Under the pieces are notes generated by a model. It saw only the letters and a list, made by a program, of their open reading frames with translations, was not told where the DNA came from and did not search any database. This document shows, in pieces, positions 62,479-64,000 of a stretch of DNA of 64,000 bases. The translations under genes were made by a program, and so were the position numbers. Positions within the stretch are counted from its first letter, which is position 1. The number at the start of each line of letters is the position of its first letter. Source of the DNA: Oceanococcus atlanticus (GTDB taxonomy: Bacteria; Pseudomonadota; Gammaproteobacteria; Nevskiales; Oceanococcaceae); the NCBI RefSeq assembly GCF_002088235.1, contig NZ_AQQV01000001.1:1116001-1180000 (forward strand). Direction: 5' to 3'.

Positions 62479-64000
62479 ATGCCGGCATTGCAATGTCGGA
62501 CGCTCGCGCGCGCATCATTAATGTCGCTCGGCGTCGTCGCCCTACCCGCTCAGGCGGCCTCATACTTGCTCGGCCCGGTCGATGTTCAGGTCGACACCAC
62601 CCTCTCCGCCGGCGTCAGTCTGCGCATGAACGACCCGGATGCCGACCAGATTGCGATCAGCAATGGCGGGACCTCACGCTCAGCCAACGGCGATGATGGC
62701 AACCTTGGCTACAAAGCCGGTGATGTGGTGTCATCAGCGATCAAGGCGACCTTCGACATCGATGCCTCGATCTCAAGGCAGTACGGTCTGTTCTCCCGAA
62801 TTTCGGCGTTCTACAACCCCGAAGCCGACAATGCCGGTGACCTCGAAGCGCGCCTCAGCGCCAACGACGGTGCCGGTCGATCACGCGCGCTCGGCGAAGC
62901 TGAACTGGGACGCCGGGGGCACAGCCGGCTGGATTCCGAAGTGGAACTGCTTGATCTGTTCGCCTATGGCAGCTTCCGCCTCGGCGAACGCTCGATTCTG
63001 GTGCAGGCCGGCAATCAAGTGGTCAACTGGGGTGAAAGCACGTTCATTGGCAACAGCATCAACGTGCTGAATCCGATTGATGTGGTGAAGTTTCGTTTGC
63101 CCGGCTCCGAGCTCAAAGAAGCGCTCACACCCACTCCGATGCTGTGGATTGGCGGCTCACTCACCGACAATCTGAGTGCTGAGCTGGTCTGGATGGCCGA
63201 TTGGAAGGAAGTCGAAATCGACCCACGGGGCAGTTACTTCTCGACCAATGATTTTGCATCCGACGACGGCGACAACGTGGTGGTCAGCTTCGGACGTCGC
63301 CACGACGACAACACCCGCCCGTTTGCTGTGCTCAATGACGACCCGTCCGACGATGGCGCCCAGCAGGCCTGGGTCCCACGCGAACACAACCGAGATCCTA
63401 AAGATCAGACCAGCCAAGCCGGCTTCGCTCTGCGCTACTACGCGGAATGGTTGAACTCGACAGAGTTCGGGCTCTACTACCTGAACTATCACAGCCGTCT
63501 GCCCCTGGTGTCTTCAATTCGCGGTGCTGCGACCAACCCGGGCAATCTGGGCACCCCAACCTGCTCGCAAAACCCGGCCGCCGATGGCTGTCGCGCAAGT
63601 TACTTTGTCGAGTACCCGGAAGACATCCAGTTGTATGGCCTGAGCTTCAACACCAGCGGCCCGGCTGGCGTGGCGATCCAGGGTGAAGTGTCTTATCGCC
63701 CCAACAACCCAGTGCAAATCAGTGGCGCCGAAGTGGTGCTGGCATCGCTGGTTCCGGCCGGTTCACTGCTTCGTCCGGCAGGCGCGGCGCCGGGTGAAAC
63801 CATCCGCGGATACGAGCGCGTCGCAACCACACAAGCCCAGGTCACCCTGACCAAGGCGATGGGCCCGAGCTTCGGGGCCAGCCAGTGGATTCTGCTTTCG
63901 GAGATTGGCTACACCCATCAGGACCTGTCCGATCTGCCGTTCAACGGCCCCGGCGCGGCCTTGCCATCGTGCCGCCAACCTGGCGGTGCGGCATTGCTCG
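62479..64000 (+). CDS. DUF1302 outer-membrane protein (3' truncated by window edge)
   Basis: The frame is open from ATG 62479, which has AGGAG 8 bases upstream, to the end of the window, giving 507 residues with no stop. A signal peptide ends around residue 32 (AQAA-SY). The segment QAGNQVVNWGESTFIGNSIN, followed by NPIDVVKFR, is diagnostic of DUF1302, a beta-barrel-like family often paired with DUF1329 outer-membrane lipoproteins and linked to hydrophobic compound uptake. The 185 bases upstream contain a TGTTAC direct repeat at 62353-62366 and a CCGGT/ACCGG dyad near 62443; either could be regulatory. Confidence 0.85.
   Translation, partial: MPALQCRTLARASLMSLGVVALPAQAASYLLGPVDVQVDTTLSAGVSLRMNDPDADQIAISNGGTSRSANGDDGNLGYKAGDVVSSAIKATFDIDASISRQYGLFSRISAFYNPEADNAGDLEARLSANDGAGRSRALGEAELGRRGHSRLDSEVELLDLFAYGSFRLGERSILVQAGNQVVNWGESTFIGNSINVLNPIDVVKFRLPGSELKEALTPTPMLWIGGSLTDNLSAELVWMADWKEVEIDPRGSYFSTNDFASDDGDNVVVSFGRRHDDNTRPFAVLNDDPSDDGAQQAWVPREHNRDPKDQTSQAGFALRYYAEWLNSTEFGLYYLNYHSRLPLVSSIRGAATNPGNLGTPTCSQNPAADGCRASYFVEYPEDIQLYGLSFNTSGPAGVAIQGEVSYRPNNPVQISGAEVVLASLVPAGSLLRPAGAAPGETIRGYERVATTQAQVTLTKAMGPSFGASQWILLSEIGYTHQDLSDLPFNGPGAALPSCRQPGGAALL

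Noticed and set aside
1-64000. CRISPR arrays or insertion sequences
   Set aside because: I saw no regularly spaced repeats and no transposase-like frames on either strand.

Overview
The window looks like a chromosomal segment from a GC-rich gammaproteobacterium. The evidence is gene order: csrA-lysC-alaS-recX-recA-cinA next to mutS, methyltransferase-rnhA-dnaQ divergent from gloB-mltD, and a DUF1302 outer-membrane protein. A Mrp-type Na+/H+ antiporter operon hints at a marine or salt-exposed host, but I cannot name a genus.

Layout. 1-6.0 kb: the 3' part of a GGDEF protein, a secreted CocE-type hydrolase, a lipoprotein, and a lower-GC block for membrane glycosylation (GtrA, family 2 glycosyltransferase, GT-C-like membrane protein). 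6.23-30.0 kb: an integrative mobilizable element of about 23.8 kb inserted in the 3' end of tRNA-Ser(GCU). It is bounded by perfect 29-bp direct repeats. It has a tyrosine integrase beside the intact tRNA, a coupling protein fused to an AlpA-type DNA-binding domain, a probable oriT, two small relaxosome-type proteins and a MobF relaxase. No type IV secretion genes are present, so transfer would need a helper. Its cargo is two convergent putative defence operons. One (+ strand) is XRE regulator, SNF2-like helicase, DUF4391 protein, type III-like Mod methyltransferase and Res nuclease. The other (- strand) is an SbcD-like phosphoesterase, an SMC/SbcC-like ATPase and an OLD-family ATPase/TOPRIM nuclease. 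A short RadC-like gene closes the left end.

30.1-39.6 kb: core genes csrA, lysC, alaS, recX, recA, pncC/cinA, mutS and cysC. 39.8-47.1 kb: a ten-gene, almost fully overlapping Mrp-like antiporter operon with three different proton-channel subunits instead of the usual two. 47.1-51.9 kb: a membrane cNMP-binding-like protein, dnaQ, rnhA and a methyltransferase, divergent from gloB and mltD.

52.1-61.0 kb: a nine-gene envelope operon combining secreted and lipoprotein TPR proteins with an ExbB/TolQ-ExbD-ExbD motor and a TonB/AgmX-like transducer. It resembles the Agl/Glt or Tol type of proton-driven envelope machine. The first ExbD has Asn where the proton-carrying Asp is expected. An ECF sigma factor, its probable anti-sigma factor, and the start of a DUF1302 outer-membrane protein follow to the window edge.

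The most notable items are the AlpA-coupling-protein fusion, the three-gene phosphoesterase/SMC/OLD operon, the expanded type III-like cassette with a compositionally foreign methyltransferase, and the asymmetric ExbD envelope motor. All functions are read from sequence motifs; no database search was run.
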